Origin: Desulfobacterales bacterium
GTDB taxonomy: Bacteria; Desulfobacterota; Desulfobacteria; Desulfobacterales; JAHEIW01
DNA length: 64,000 bases
Assembly (NCBI GenBank): GCA_030145015.1
Contig: JAQYWI010000005.1
Span: forward strand, 1 to 64,000
Direction: 5' to 3'
Shown here: positions 52,426-61,319 of the stretch, one piece after another
Layout of the letters: every line of letters starts with the position of its first letter
Numbering within the stretch: position 1 is the stretch's first letter
Notes under the pieces: model-generated
The model's database searches: none
Told to the model about the DNA's origin: nothing
Seen by the model: the letters and a program-made list of their open reading frames with translations, nothing else
Translations under genes and position numbers: made by a program

Positions 52426-52444
52426 GTGTCCGAATTTCGCACAC
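52426..52444. promoter_or_regulatory. Imperfect palindrome in a gene-free gap
   Basis: GTGTCCGAATTTCGCACAC is a near-palindrome in the gap 52322-52785 that otherwise holds nothing I can support. It resembles operator-like sites of many regulators. No adjacent promoter was identified. Confidence 0.3.
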
Positions 52445-52785
52445 GGCTAACCTGCTAAAATCATGTCAAATTTAAGATATCGCTGTTTCCATGCCTGAAT
52501 TTCATACAGATTCAAAATAATCCGGCCGTGAATACGCTACCCCCAAAAAGTTTTATTTTCATCCAGGCAATCTTTTCTAGAATTCATTATTTGCGCAAAT
52601 TCAAATACTTAATCCCTATTCGATTTAATCCATGGATGCCATCTAATCGTTTGACGTCTAAAGCCCCGGGTTTGGCACAGGCATTGCTACGTTGTGGTGT
52701 AGGAAGAGACATTAATTCTTTCTTTATCTGTGCGACCACCGAACAACTTCAATACCACACTTCGGAAGAACGTCATTCATATTAG

Positions 52786-53241
52786 ATGGAACCCAGAACT
52801 TTTAAAGATCGCAGATCGGGTTATGATCGCAGGCAAAGCGCCCGAAAGCGAGAAACCAAAACAATCGTGGTGCTGGATGCCGATGAACAACAATGTCGGC
52901 AGCTTGGCGAGCTGTTAATAAAAAATCAATATAAAGCCGTTCCACTGCATTCATTGTACCATTTAGAAAAAACGATCACCCAAACCGGATGCCTGGCAAT
53001 TTTATGGGACATCGATACGGTTCCGGTTGAAAATCGGGTCATCAGGGATCTCACAATAAAATTTCCGGGGGTTTACTTTTTTGGTCTATCCTGTCACCGA
53101 TTTCACCCGGAGTTAAAAGATGCCATCTGCTACCACATTTATGCCTGTATCAATCGTCCGGTCGATCCGGATGAGCTTTTTTACTGGTTACGCTCAATCG
53201 ATGAAAATGAATTAAATCCTGACGGATCAGTGGACCCTTAA
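52786..53241 (+). CDS. Receiver-like protein with degenerate phosphorylation site
   Basis: This 151-residue protein starts with RRSGYDRRQ, a short basic motif often found at the start of small regulatory domains. It then follows the CheY-like alternation: TIVVLDADEQQ with an acidic pair, LAILWDIDTV at the phospho-acceptor strand, and FFGLSCHR. The lysine that normally contacts the phosphate appears as Arg in INRPVDPDELF. It has no output domain. It lies between the sigma-54 regulator and the molybdoenzyme operon on the same strand, so it may be a partner or a signalling stub. The start site has no strong ribosome binding site. Confidence 0.55.
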   Translation: MEPRTFKDRRSGYDRRQSARKRETKTIVVLDADEQQCRQLGELLIKNQYKAVPLHSLYHLEKTITQTGCLAILWDIDTVPVENRVIRDLTIKFPGVYFFGLSCHRFHPELKDAICYHIYACINRPVDPDELFYWLRSIDENELNPDGSVDP

Positions 53242-53316
53242 TCTTATAATCTTAAGGTAAAGACCGTTATGGTCATAATAGGCGAGAAGATAATTATTTA
53301 AACCAAGGGAGGAAAT

Positions 53317-55899
53317 ATGAAAGAGGACAGGACCAAAAGAAAAGCAGTGATGAAAGACTTCTTTGACGACCTCAAAGTCACAAGAAGATCTTTCATGAAG
53401 AGAGCCTCAGCCGCCACCGGCGGAGCAATTGCCCTCGGCGGAACCTTCAAACCAACGTTGAGAGCCCTGGCGGAAGCCAGTGAGACTGCCGCCGGAGGCG
53501 CCGGGGAATGGAAATCGGCCACCTGTCAGGGATGTACCTCCTGGTGCTCCAAACAGGTGTATGTCGTCGACGGAAGGGCGGTAAAAGTCCGGGGAAATCC
53601 GAATTCGAAGGTCAATGGAAAAGCGGGTTGTCCTAGATCCCATCTGGCGTTGCAGCAGGTGTATGACCCGGATCGAATTAAAACCCCCATGAAACGAACT
53701 AACCCCAAAAAGGGGCGTAACGAGGATCCGAAATTTGTGCCCATTTCCTGGGATGAGGCCCTGAGCACCATCGCCGATAAGATCATGGAGCTCAGAAAGA
53801 ACAACGAAACCTACAAATATATGCTCATGCGTGGTCGTTATACGTACATGCGGGATGTCCTCTATGATCGCATGACCAAAATTATCGGCTCCCCCAACAA
53901 CCTTTCCCACAGTGCGATTTGTGCTGAAGCGGAAAAATTCGGCCCTTACTACACAGAAGGATACTGGGGCTATCGGCAGTATGATGTTCAAAGGGCCCGC
54001 TACATTCTCTTGTGGGGCGCCGACCCCCTGGCCGCCAACCGGCAGGTTTCTCACTATTCTGCGGTCTGGGGAGATGCGATTGATTCGGCCACGATTGCAA
54101 TTGCCGAACCCCGACTTTCGGCCACCGCTGCCAAAGCCGACGAGTGGCTGCCGCTCAAACCCGGTACGGACGGTGCAATGGCAGTGTCCATTGCCCATGT
54201 TCTGCTCACCGAAGGGCTGTGGTACAAAGATTTCGTCGGCGATTTTACCGACGGCGAAAACCGATTTGTGGCCGGCCAGGAAGTCGATGCGGAAACGTTT
54301 GAAGAAAAACATACCAACGGCATTGTTACGTGGTGGAATTTGGAGCTCAAGGACAAAACACCGGAGTGGGCTGCAAAAATAACCGGCGTTCCGGCAGAGC
54401 AGATCAAACGGGTCGCTGTCGGATACGGCAAAGCGGCACCCCACGCCATTTCCTGGCTGGGCGGCGGGCCCTGCATGCAGGTCCGCGGCGCTTACGCCAG
54501 TATGGCGGTGCACGCCTTAAACGGCATCGTCGGGGCGGTGGACAATGTCGGCGGCACGCAACAGAGTAACAAGGAGTACACCTCAACGTTTCCGAAACCC
54601 GATGATTATATGGATGAGATCGCCAAAACGGGTAAAAAGCATGGAAAAATAGACCATCGCGGCAGGTTGGAGTTTCCCGCGCTGAACAAAAAACCCGGTG
54701 GCGGCGTGGTCACCAACAATGCGGCCGACGGCATTCTGAATGCGGACCCCAACGAAATCAAGGTGGCCATTGGATACATGAACAATTTTACCTTCTCCTG
54801 TCCGCAGCCTGAGCGCTGGGAACGTGCCCTGGCCAAGATACCTTTTCTGGCGCACATCACCACCAACGCTTCCGAGTTTTCATGGTTCGCCGATATCGTG
54901 CTGCCCGATACCCATCACATGGTTGAAAAATGGGGATATGTCAAATCGATCGGCAACGGATACCGGCAGGTGACGCTCATGCATCCGATTGTCGAGCCGG
55001 TGTGGGAATACAAGATCGATGAGACCGAAATCCCCTGGCTGATTGCCGAAAAACTGAATGAAAGGGGTTTTAGCAATCTGCTCGACCACTACAAAACCTA
55101 CAAGGATCCGGAGACCGGCAAAGCCCCGACCAACGAAAAAGAATTTGCGCTCTATGCCCTTAAATATGCCACCCAGAATCTGTGGGATCCGGCCAAATAC
55201 AAAGGCGGCGACAAATTCAACGGCTGGGATGATTTTATCAAGACCGGCGTCTGGAATTCCGACCCCTACCCGTATCGCAAGAAATGGGGGAACATGAAAA
55301 CCAAAACTAAAAAGTTTGAGTTCTACAGCGAAACGCTGAAGGATGTTTTGGGAAAGCACGCCGAAAAGCACAACACGACCGTCGACAATGTTCTGGAGGT
55401 CTGCAACTACCAGGCGCGGGGGGAAATGGCGTTTGTTCCCCATTATGAAGAAGCGTTCATTGCCGGAGATGAAAAAGAGTATCCGTTCATCCATGTAGAT
55501 CACAAATCCAGGCTCAACCGCGAGGGCCGTTCGGCCAACTGCACCTGGTATTATGATTTTAAAGATGTCGATCCCGGCGATGTGGCCTGGGCAGATGTGG
55601 CCAAGATCAACCCCAGCGACGCCAGGGGGCTGGACCTTAAGGATGGAGATAAAGTTAAACTGACATCTCCGAGTGGAAGCCTGACCTGTACGGCAAAATT
55701 GTGGGAGGGCGTCAGGCCGGGCACGATCGCCAAGTGTTACGGCCAGGGCCACTGGGCCTATGGCCGGGTGGCGTCCATAGAATTCGGCAAGATACCGCGG
55801 GGTGGCAGCAGCAATGACCTGATCCCGGCCCAGTATGACCGTTTGAGTGGAAGCACGGCCTATTACGCGACCACCCGAATTAAAATCGAAAAAATTTAG
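53317..55899 (+). CDS. arrA: Respiratory molybdoenzyme catalytic subunit, ArrA-like arsenate reductase
   Basis: This 860-residue DMSO-reductase-family enzyme has a twin-arginine signal (TRRSFMKRA near residue 22). A [4Fe-4S] cluster is bound by C70, C73, C77 and C105. Residues R174 and Y175 in RGRYT, H198, S199, K207 and Y219, plus Mo ligand C202, stand at the spacings I recall for respiratory arsenate reductase ArrA (R, Y, H, S, C, K, Y). RGRY distinguishes ArrA from ArxA. Length, four-cluster partner, NrfD subunit and chaperone also fit arr operons. Polysulfide, thiosulfate or selenate reductases of the same clade are alternatives. A strong AGGAGG lies upstream. No ars resistance genes are nearby. 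Confidence 0.78.
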   Translation: MKEDRTKRKAVMKDFFDDLKVTRRSFMKRASAATGGAIALGGTFKPTLRALAEASETAAGGAGEWKSATCQGCTSWCSKQVYVVDGRAVKVRGNPNSKVNGKAGCPRSHLALQQVYDPDRIKTPMKRTNPKKGRNEDPKFVPISWDEALSTIADKIMELRKNNETYKYMLMRGRYTYMRDVLYDRMTKIIGSPNNLSHSAICAEAEKFGPYYTEGYWGYRQYDVQRARYILLWGADPLAANRQVSHYSAVWGDAIDSATIAIAEPRLSATAAKADEWLPLKPGTDGAMAVSIAHVLLTEGLWYKDFVGDFTDGENRFVAGQEVDAETFEEKHTNGIVTWWNLELKDKTPEWAAKITGVPAEQIKRVAVGYGKAAPHAISWLGGGPCMQVRGAYASMAVHALNGIVGAVDNVGGTQQSNKEYTSTFPKPDDYMDEIAKTGKKHGKIDHRGRLEFPALNKKPGGGVVTNNAADGILNADPNEIKVAIGYMNNFTFSCPQPERWERALAKIPFLAHITTNASEFSWFADIVLPDTHHMVEKWGYVKSIGNGYRQVTLMHPIVEPVWEYKIDETEIPWLIAEKLNERGFSNLLDHYKTYKDPETGKAPTNEKEFALYALKYATQNLWDPAKYKGGDKFNGWDDFIKTGVWNSDPYPYRKKWGNMKTKTKKFEFYSETLKDVLGKHAEKHNTTVDNVLEVCNYQARGEMAFVPHYEEAFIAGDEKEYPFIHVDHKSRLNREGRSANCTWYYDFKDVDPGDVAWADVAKINPSDARGLDLKDGDKVKLTSPSGSLTCTAKLWEGVRPGTIAKCYGQGHWAYGRVASIEFGKIPRGGSSNDLIPAQYDRLSGSTAYYATTRIKIEKI

Positions 55900-55909
55900 G
55901 AGGTAAAAA

Positions 55910-56635
55910 ATGCCAAGATATGCGATGGTAATCGATTTACAGCGATGTGTCGGGTGCGGCGCCTGCAGCATTGCCTGCCGAAACGAAAACAATGTGCCCG
56001 ACGGCATCTACTGGTCCAACAAAATCACCGAAACGCAGGGCACGTTTCCCAATGTGCGCTATCATTATATTCCGACACTTTGCAATCACTGCGGAAATGC
56101 ACCATGTGTCAGGGGCTGTCCGACAAAAGCCATGCACAAACTGGACAACGGCATCACCATGCATGATCCCGACAAGTGCATCGGCTGCAAGTACTGTGAA
56201 TTTAACTGTCCGTATGGGGTGATCTACTTTAACTGGCGCAAGCCCCATCAATTTTGGCGCGATGACAAAGCCTTGATCAAAGGTGTCACGAGCGCGCCAG
56301 AGGAAGAGGCCAAAAAGGTGGGCGCCAAAGTGGTTCCCTACTACAACCCTGAAAGAGATGAGACCCTGCCGGGTATCCGACCCAAAGGCGTGGTGGAAAA
56401 ATGCACCTTTTGCGACCACCGTGTCAAAAAGGGGCAGTTGCCCTATTGTGTCGAAGCCTGTCCGGCGGACGCGCGTATCTTCGGTGACCTTTCCGATCCC
56501 AAAAGTCAGGTCAGCGTTCTTCTGGGAAAATTTCGCCCGTTCCGATTACGGGAACAAATCGGCACCGAACCCCATATCTTCTATATCAGAGATTTCAACC
56601 CGGCCCATTACCAGCCGACTAAAGGAGGTGTTTAA
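55910..56635 (+). CDS. arrB: Four-cluster FeS electron-transfer subunit (ArrB/PsrB-like)
   Basis: This 241-residue protein has four [4Fe-4S] cluster motifs in the DmsB/PsrB arrangement: CVGCGACSIAC near the N-terminus, CNHCGNAPCVRGCP, CIGCKYCEFNCPYG and CTFCDHRVKK with CVEACP. It passes electrons from the membrane subunit to the molybdenum subunit in the periplasm. AGGAGG precedes the start by 6-7 bases. It lies 10 bases after arrA, and its stop abuts the NrfD gene start. Confidence 0.88.
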   Translation: MPRYAMVIDLQRCVGCGACSIACRNENNVPDGIYWSNKITETQGTFPNVRYHYIPTLCNHCGNAPCVRGCPTKAMHKLDNGITMHDPDKCIGCKYCEFNCPYGVIYFNWRKPHQFWRDDKALIKGVTSAPEEEAKKVGAKVVPYYNPERDETLPGIRPKGVVEKCTFCDHRVKKGQLPYCVEACPADARIFGDLSDPKSQVSVLLGKFRPFRLREQIGTEPHIFYIRDFNPAHYQPTKGGV

Positions 56636-57775
56636 ATGAGCGAGAAAAAAGGATTATACGGCACTTGGCTCGTGGTGCTCGGTATCGCGATCCTGCTTGG
56701 ATTATATGCCGCCATAAGGCTTTTCGTCCAGGGCCATTACCTTTTTAATACCAATGATGTCCTTATCTGGTCGTTGCCTTTGGGCGTCTATATATTTCTG
56801 GCCCTTACCAGCTCCGGCCTGACCCTTCTGGCCGGAATTCCGCTGGTGCTCAAGGTCAAAAAATATGAACCCTTTGCCAAACGCCTGGTGTTTTTGGCCA
56901 TCGCTACCCTGTTGGGTGGTTTCGTGGCCATCGGGCTGGAACTCGGCTCGGTCGAAAACATGTTCTGGATTTTGTTCTCGCCGAATTTTTCATCACCGAT
57001 ATGGTGGATGGGTTTTATCTACAGCGTGGAACTGGTGGTGCTGATCGTCAAATTCGGGATGATGCATAAAGGTGACTGGCACAGCGGATTCAGCAATGCT
57101 CTGGGCGTCATATCTTTTCTGCTGGCCCTGATCGCGCCGTTGATGATCGGCTCTGTTTTTGGCATCACCGAATCGCGCGTCACCTACTTCGGCCCGATGA
57201 TGTCAATTTACAGTCTGATTCTGGGACTGCTCAGCGGTACTGCCCTGTTTTTGCTGTACAGCATGATTTTCCATCGCGTAACCGGTGACGGTGCGGTTGA
57301 AAGCCAGACCCCGTTGTACAATGAGTTTACCACCATTTTGGGGTATGTCGCTGGAATCGCTGTAATTTTTACGCTGGTCAAATTCGCCATTGAATCGGCC
57401 ACTGTGGTTCCGGAATTCCTAGTTTACGGCCAATTTAAGCATGCCTTCGGCGCCTACCGTGGTTTTCACGCTGAAGTCTTGCTGGGGCTTTTTCTGCCGT
57501 TTGTGTTGTTGCTGATACCCTCAGTGCGCAAAAGCATGGGCGGCAAGATCATTACCTCGGCTTTAATTTTGGTCGGCACGCTGATGATGCACATGGAAAT
57601 CCTCTTAGCCGGCCAGAGCCACCCGGTCGGACCTAAGGCAGAGCAATACCCTGCGTTTATAAGCTATTTTCCGAGCATCTGGGAGTGGTTGGTATTTGTG
57701 TTTGCCATGGCCGTCATGCTACTGCTGTATACCCTGGGAGAACGGTATTTGAAGCTGGCAGAAGTGCCGCAATAA
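56636..57775 (+). CDS. NrfD/PsrC-like membrane anchor and quinol oxidase subunit
   Basis: This 379-residue protein has about nine to ten helices and belongs to the NrfD family. Landmarks are LPLGVYIFLALTSSGLTLLA, SPNFSSPIWWMGFIYSVELV and the C-terminal LAGQSHPVGPKAEQYPAFIS. It receives electrons from menaquinol and feeds the iron-sulfur subunit. It begins directly after the arrB stop codon, so the genes are co-transcribed. This is the usual third member of Psr, Arr and Nrf-type complexes. Confidence 0.88.
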   Translation: MSEKKGLYGTWLVVLGIAILLGLYAAIRLFVQGHYLFNTNDVLIWSLPLGVYIFLALTSSGLTLLAGIPLVLKVKKYEPFAKRLVFLAIATLLGGFVAIGLELGSVENMFWILFSPNFSSPIWWMGFIYSVELVVLIVKFGMMHKGDWHSGFSNALGVISFLLALIAPLMIGSVFGITESRVTYFGPMMSIYSLILGLLSGTALFLLYSMIFHRVTGDGAVESQTPLYNEFTTILGYVAGIAVIFTLVKFAIESATVVPEFLVYGQFKHAFGAYRGFHAEVLLGLFLPFVLLLIPSVRKSMGGKIITSALILVGTLMMHMEILLAGQSHPVGPKAEQYPAFISYFPSIWEWLVFVFAMAVMLLLYTLGERYLKLAEVPQ

Positions 57776-57869
57776 GCAACCAACCAACAAATTATAACCG
57801 ATGCCGGCTCGAAAGCTCGAAAGGGGCCGGCATCGCATCAACTCAATCTCAAAGCTTTTAAGGATAGGC

Positions 57870-58562
57870 ATGGAAACACAAAACCTGTTGAACCATGAAT
57901 CGTCGAGAATGGAGGCATTTCAACTGTTGAGCGACTGCTATTTTCTGCCGGATCCGGGATTATCTGAAAAATTGGAAAACCTTGAGCTCAACATGGCGAA
58001 GGTGTGTGACCCGGCGGTCGTATTTATCCAAAACATGTGCAAAAAATTCGGAGCCCGTACGAATCTCGACCAGTTAAAAGTCGATTTTTCAAAACTGTTT
58101 GTGGGCCCGTACAAGCTGTTCGCTGCACCTTACGGCTCGGTATATTTAGACGGCGAAAGGAAAATTATGGGCGACTCAACCCTTGACGTAAAAAAAAGAT
58201 ACCGGGAAGCGGGATTGGACACGGCCAAGAATTTTAAAGATGCCCCCGATCACATCAGCGCTGAACTTGAATTCATGTATTATTTAATTTTTAAAGAAAT
58301 CGAAGCCTTCTCCAACTCAGACACAGAAACAGGCATCGGTTTTATCCAAAAACAGAAATCTTTTCTGGAAGGTCACCTGCTGGCCTGGGTGCCGGAATTT
58401 GCTAAAAGTATCATAGAATATGCTCAAAATTCATTTTACTTGAATCTGGCAAAAGCGACCCAAATGTTCCTGAAAAAAAATTACGAAATTGTTTGTGCGT
58501 TTCTTGACACCCAAAAACTGAATTCAGAAAAACCCGTTGAAATAAATTCGCTCCGGGTGTAA
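57870..58562 (+). CDS. TorD-family molybdoenzyme maturation chaperone
   Basis: This 230-residue protein has the TorD/DmsD all-helical fold by pattern: an N-terminal MEAFQLLSDCYFLPDPGLSE, the central VGPYKLFAAPYGSVYLDGER that resembles the E(PL)-x-x-x-x-S-x-Y motif, and helices with EFMYYLIFKEIEAF and FLEGHLLAWVPEFAKSI. The ATG at 57870 is favoured since AAGGAT precedes it. The frame extending to 57801 would add residues derived from the intergenic sequence. It should escort the twin-arginine catalytic subunit during cofactor loading. It lies about 95 bases after the NrfD gene. Confidence 0.8.
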   Translation: METQNLLNHESSRMEAFQLLSDCYFLPDPGLSEKLENLELNMAKVCDPAVVFIQNMCKKFGARTNLDQLKVDFSKLFVGPYKLFAAPYGSVYLDGERKIMGDSTLDVKKRYREAGLDTAKNFKDAPDHISAELEFMYYLIFKEIEAFSNSDTETGIGFIQKQKSFLEGHLLAWVPEFAKSIIEYAQNSFYLNLAKATQMFLKKNYEIVCAFLDTQKLNSEKPVEINSLRV

Positions 58563-58601
58563 TGAGGATTGGGTTTCGAAATTTTTCAAAAAGGAGCGAC
58601 C

Positions 58602-58913
58602 ATGTATCTTCCCAAAATTTACGAAAAGTTCTCGTCCAAATTCCCGGAAGTATTGAAAGATTATCAACAGTTAGGCAAGACCTGCCGGGAGTCCGGGCCG
58701 CTCGAAAAAAAATATCAGGACCTTGCGAATCTGGGTATAGCCATCGGCGCGAATTCCAGGGGAGCGGTTATGTCTCAAACCCGCAAAGCACTCGAATCCG
58801 GTGCCAGTAAAGAAGAAGTGGCCCATGTCGTTTTATTGTCACTGACGACCATCGGTTTTCCGAACATGATCGCGGCCATGGGCTGGGTGGATGAGGTGCT
58901 TGCAGACGGTTAA
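58602..58913 (+). CDS. AhpD/carboxymuconolactone decarboxylase-like protein without the CxxC pair
   Basis: This 103-residue small helical protein belongs to the CMD/AhpD family. The helical block KYQDLANLGIAIGA and KALESGASKEEVAHVVLL match the family, but the usual catalytic CxxC with its neighbouring His is replaced by ANSRGAV. The only Cys is in TCRESG before the domain. AAAGGAG lies 7 bases before the ATG at 58602. It begins 39 bases after the chaperone gene and appears to be the last gene of the molybdoenzyme operon. The lost cysteines argue against peroxidase chemistry. Confidence 0.6.
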   Translation: MYLPKIYEKFSSKFPEVLKDYQQLGKTCRESGPLEKKYQDLANLGIAIGANSRGAVMSQTRKALESGASKEEVAHVVLLSLTTIGFPNMIAAMGWVDEVLADG

Positions 58914-58935
58914 TCGTAAAAAACCGACTGTAAAT

Positions 58936-58949
58936 TTGATTTAGGTCAA
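58936..58949. promoter_or_regulatory. FNR/CRP-like site
   Basis: TTGATTTAGGTCAA resembles the FNR consensus TTGAT-N4-ATCAA with one mismatch. It lies 24 bases after the AhpD-like gene and about 340 bases before FmdE, in a gap (58914-59288) with no gene. It may control the molybdenum genes downstream, but the distance is long. Confidence 0.35.
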
Positions 58950-59148
58950 GGATGCAACTCGCTTTAGGGTATATGGAACATTCTGGGGATCTGTACTTTT
59001 GCCATTAGCCCCGGAACCTTGATTTTTTTTTGCCGTCTGTTATGTTAATTTTAACATATGCCACTATGTGGGTTCAGGGTTTCTGGCCGTTGGCCATTTT
59101 TCGCTGCCGGCTGGTCCGTGAGTTTAGTTAATTCGTTAATTGGTCGAA

Positions 59149-59218
59149 TGGTTAAATAGTTTAAAATGGAATGAATCCTCTGACAAGTTGACTATTCAAC
59201 TAATCAACTATTTAACCA
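59149..59218. repeat. Perfect 13-base inverted repeat in the gap before fmdE
   Basis: TGGTTAAATAGTT at 59149-59161 is matched exactly in reverse by AACTATTTAACCA at 59206-59218. The region between is AT-rich with near-repeats of ATCAACTA. It is likely another palindromic intergenic element. Confidence 0.5.
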
Positions 59219-59288
59219 TACCCTCTGACCGCTGGCACCTTACACCTTAAAGAAAACTGATACCTGAATAAGAAAGGACGACACTGAA

Positions 59289-59966
59289 ATGGAGTCTTTT
59301 GAAGTGCTGCTGGAAAATTCAGCCGACGCCCACGGGCATCTTTGCCCCGGGCAGGTGGTCGGCGTCCGCATGGCCATGCTGGGCTGCCGATTGATCGGAT
59401 TGGATGAGCCCGCAAGTCACGATCAGATTAAAAAGCTGATTATCTATGTCGAGATGGATCGCTGCACCGCCGATGCAGTCGCCCATGTAACCGGCGTCAA
59501 ACTGGGGCGGCGCTCACTGAAATTTATGGACTACGGTATTATGGCGGCCACCTTTGTAAACCTGGAGACCGCAAAGGCCTATCGCGTGATCTCCACCGAA
59601 GAGGCCCGCAGCCTGTCGGGTGCCTATGCACCGGAAGTTGCCGAAAAATACCCCCAGCAGCTGGAAGCTTACAAACGTATGCCCGACAGCGTATTATTTC
59701 GGGTCCAGCAGGTCAGGGTAAAAATAGACAAATGCGATCTGCCCGGGCCCACCCGCTATAAGGCCGCCTGCAGCCGCTGCGGTCAGGTGGTGCGCGATCA
59801 ACGCGAAGTGATTAAAAATGGGTCGGTCCTCTGCAGGCCCTGCACCGCAGACACTTACTTTTCAGATCCTAAAGAAGTGACCTGGCCGGATATGAACTGG
59901 AAACCGGAAAGCCGCCTCACGCAAAGCCGCAAAGACGCCAAGGTTAGTGAAACGAATTGTTATTAA
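59289..59966 (+). CDS. FmdE-family protein with zinc-ribbon C-terminus
   Basis: This 225-residue protein is like FmdE (formylmethanofuran dehydrogenase subunit E family), found in many molybdenum or tungsten users. The N-terminal motif AHGHLCPGQVVGVRMAML carries conserved His and Cys, and a zinc-ribbon with CSRCG and CRPC lies near residues 160-200. The last 20 residues come from a dispersed repeat (see 59917-59942), so the true C-terminus may originally have ended earlier. AAGGAC precedes the ATG. It starts a molybdenum cofactor cluster, so a role in delivering or modifying the metal is plausible but unproven. Confidence 0.75.
   Translation: MESFEVLLENSADAHGHLCPGQVVGVRMAMLGCRLIGLDEPASHDQIKKLIIYVEMDRCTADAVAHVTGVKLGRRSLKFMDYGIMAATFVNLETAKAYRVISTEEARSLSGAYAPEVAEKYPQQLEAYKRMPDSVLFRVQQVRVKIDKCDLPGPTRYKAACSRCGQVVRDQREVIKNGSVLCRPCTADTYFSDPKEVTWPDMNWKPESRLTQSRKDAKVSETNCY
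59917..59942. repeat. CGCAAAG-type short dispersed repeat at the fmdE 3' end
   Basis: CACGCAAAGCCGCAAAGACG repeats the unit CGCAAAG and is a familiar kind of intergenic repeat in many Desulfobacterota genomes. It overlaps the last codons of the FmdE-like gene and supplies its QSRKDAK ending. Confidence 0.5.
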
Positions 59967-60067
59967 TACAGCTCATCGACTTGGCAATGTCGGCACCGTG
60001 GTTAAACTTTTTTCGCCCTGTACCGTGAACCTTACACCCTGCACCTGAATTATAAAGGAGTTCAACA

Positions 60068-61099
60068 ATGCTGAAAAAAATTAAACTGGAAGAAGCGGTG
60101 GGAACTAAGCTTGCCCACGATATGACCGAAGTTCGTCCCGGAGAATTCAAAGGCGCTGCCTTTCACAAAGGGCATACCGTTTGCGACGAAGATCTGTGCC
60201 GCCTCCAAAAAATGGGAAAAAATCACCTCTATCTCATCGACCTTGACGATGACGAAATTCATGAGGATCAGGCGGCAACTATTTTAGCCGATGCTCTGGC
60301 CGGTGACGGTATTGCCTGGAAAGACGAACCACGGGAAGGAAAAATAAAGCTGCTGGCAGAAAGAGACGGGCTGTTTGCCGTCAACACCGCTGCTTTAGCT
60401 GCCTTTAACATGGTCGCTGAGGTCATGTGTGCCACCCTCCACAGTCATACCCTTGTCAAAAAAGGGGAATTGGTGGCGGCCACCCGCGCCATACCGCTGA
60501 CAATGAAACGCGCACCCATCGAACGCGCCGCAGCCATTGCCCGCCAAAATGGGGCCGTGCTGGCCGTCAAGCCTATTCGAAAAGCCAGGGTGGGCCTGGT
60601 GATTACCGGTAATGAAGTCTACCACGGCCTGATCGAAGACCGCTTCGCACCGATTCTGACCGAAAAGGTTGAAGCCCTGGGTTCACAGGTGGCCGGGGTG
60701 GCCTTTGCCCCGGATGACGCCGGGCTGATCAGCAAGGCCATCCGCTCCCATCTGGACCTGGGCTGTGATTTGCTGATGCTCAGCGGCGGCATGAGCGTAG
60801 ACCCCGATGATGTCACCCGCCAGGGAATCCGCTCCGCCGGCGCCACCGAGATGCGCTACGGGGCTTCGGTGCTGCCCGGTGCCATGTTTTTAGTGGCCTA
60901 CGTGGGCGATGTGCCGCTGCTGGGGGTACCGGCCTGCGGGCTGTTTCACCGCATTACCGTGCTGGATCTGGTGCTGCCGCGGATTTTAGCCGGTGAAAAA
61001 ATCGGTAAGGCCGAGCTTGCTTTTTTAGGCCACGGGGGACTGTGCAAAGAGTGTGAGGAGTGCGTGTACCCGCATTGCCCGTTTGGGAAAGGCGCCTGA
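60068..61099 (+). CDS. MoeA/MogA-like molybdopterin-binding protein with Cys-rich tail
   Basis: This 343-residue protein has a MoeA-like N-terminal domain (LAHDMTEVRPGEFKGAAF and a domain III-like part) followed by a molybdopterin-binding MoCF fold: GLVITGNEVYHGLIEDRFAP and LLMLSGGMSVDPDDVT, the usual conserved segments. The last residues contain CKECEECVYPHCPFG, giving a possible metal or cluster-binding site that canonical MoeA lacks. AAAGGAG lies 7-8 bases before the ATG. It may insert molybdenum into a specific enzyme in this window, such as the ArrA-like or hydroxylase-type enzyme. The substrate remains unknown. Confidence 0.8.
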   Translation: MLKKIKLEEAVGTKLAHDMTEVRPGEFKGAAFHKGHTVCDEDLCRLQKMGKNHLYLIDLDDDEIHEDQAATILADALAGDGIAWKDEPREGKIKLLAERDGLFAVNTAALAAFNMVAEVMCATLHSHTLVKKGELVAATRAIPLTMKRAPIERAAAIARQNGAVLAVKPIRKARVGLVITGNEVYHGLIEDRFAPILTEKVEALGSQVAGVAFAPDDAGLISKAIRSHLDLGCDLLMLSGGMSVDPDDVTRQGIRSAGATEMRYGASVLPGAMFLVAYVGDVPLLGVPACGLFHRITVLDLVLPRILAGEKIGKAELAFLGHGGLCKECEECVYPHCPFGKGA

Positions 61100-61155
61100 T
61101 TGTAATAAAGGCTAATCGCAATCTTGGTAGATTAAAGTTAAACTTTTGGTGGAAA

Positions 61156-61291
61156 TCAAATTCGAAATTCGAATATCGAAACACGAAACAAATTCAAAAT
61201 TATAAATTCAAATGTCCAAAACTTTGTTTTAGAATTTTTGTCATTTAATATTAGGATTTGTTTCGGATTTCGGGCTTCGGATTTCGGATTT
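61156..61291. repeat. AT-rich palindromic intergenic element
   Basis: The left half (CAAATTCGAAATTCGAATATC, then AAATTCAAATGTCC) and the right half (GGATTTGTTTCGGATTTCGGG and GGATTT) are approximate reverse complements. It fills the gap 61100-61319 between the MoeA-like gene and moaA. It resembles the element at 35081-35230 in composition and layout, not in exact sequence. Confidence 0.6.
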
Positions 61292-61319
61292 ATAGCGCGA
61301 TTTAAGAGGATAAACTGCA

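Noticed and set aside
52528..52785. 85-residue plus-strand frame between the sigma-54 regulator and the receiver-like gene
   Set aside because: It has no ribosome binding site, no recognisable domain and unusual composition; it is likely a chance frame.
53407..54513. Long minus-strand frame across the ArrA-like gene
   Set aside because: It is entirely antisense to a well-supported gene and has no recognisable domain.
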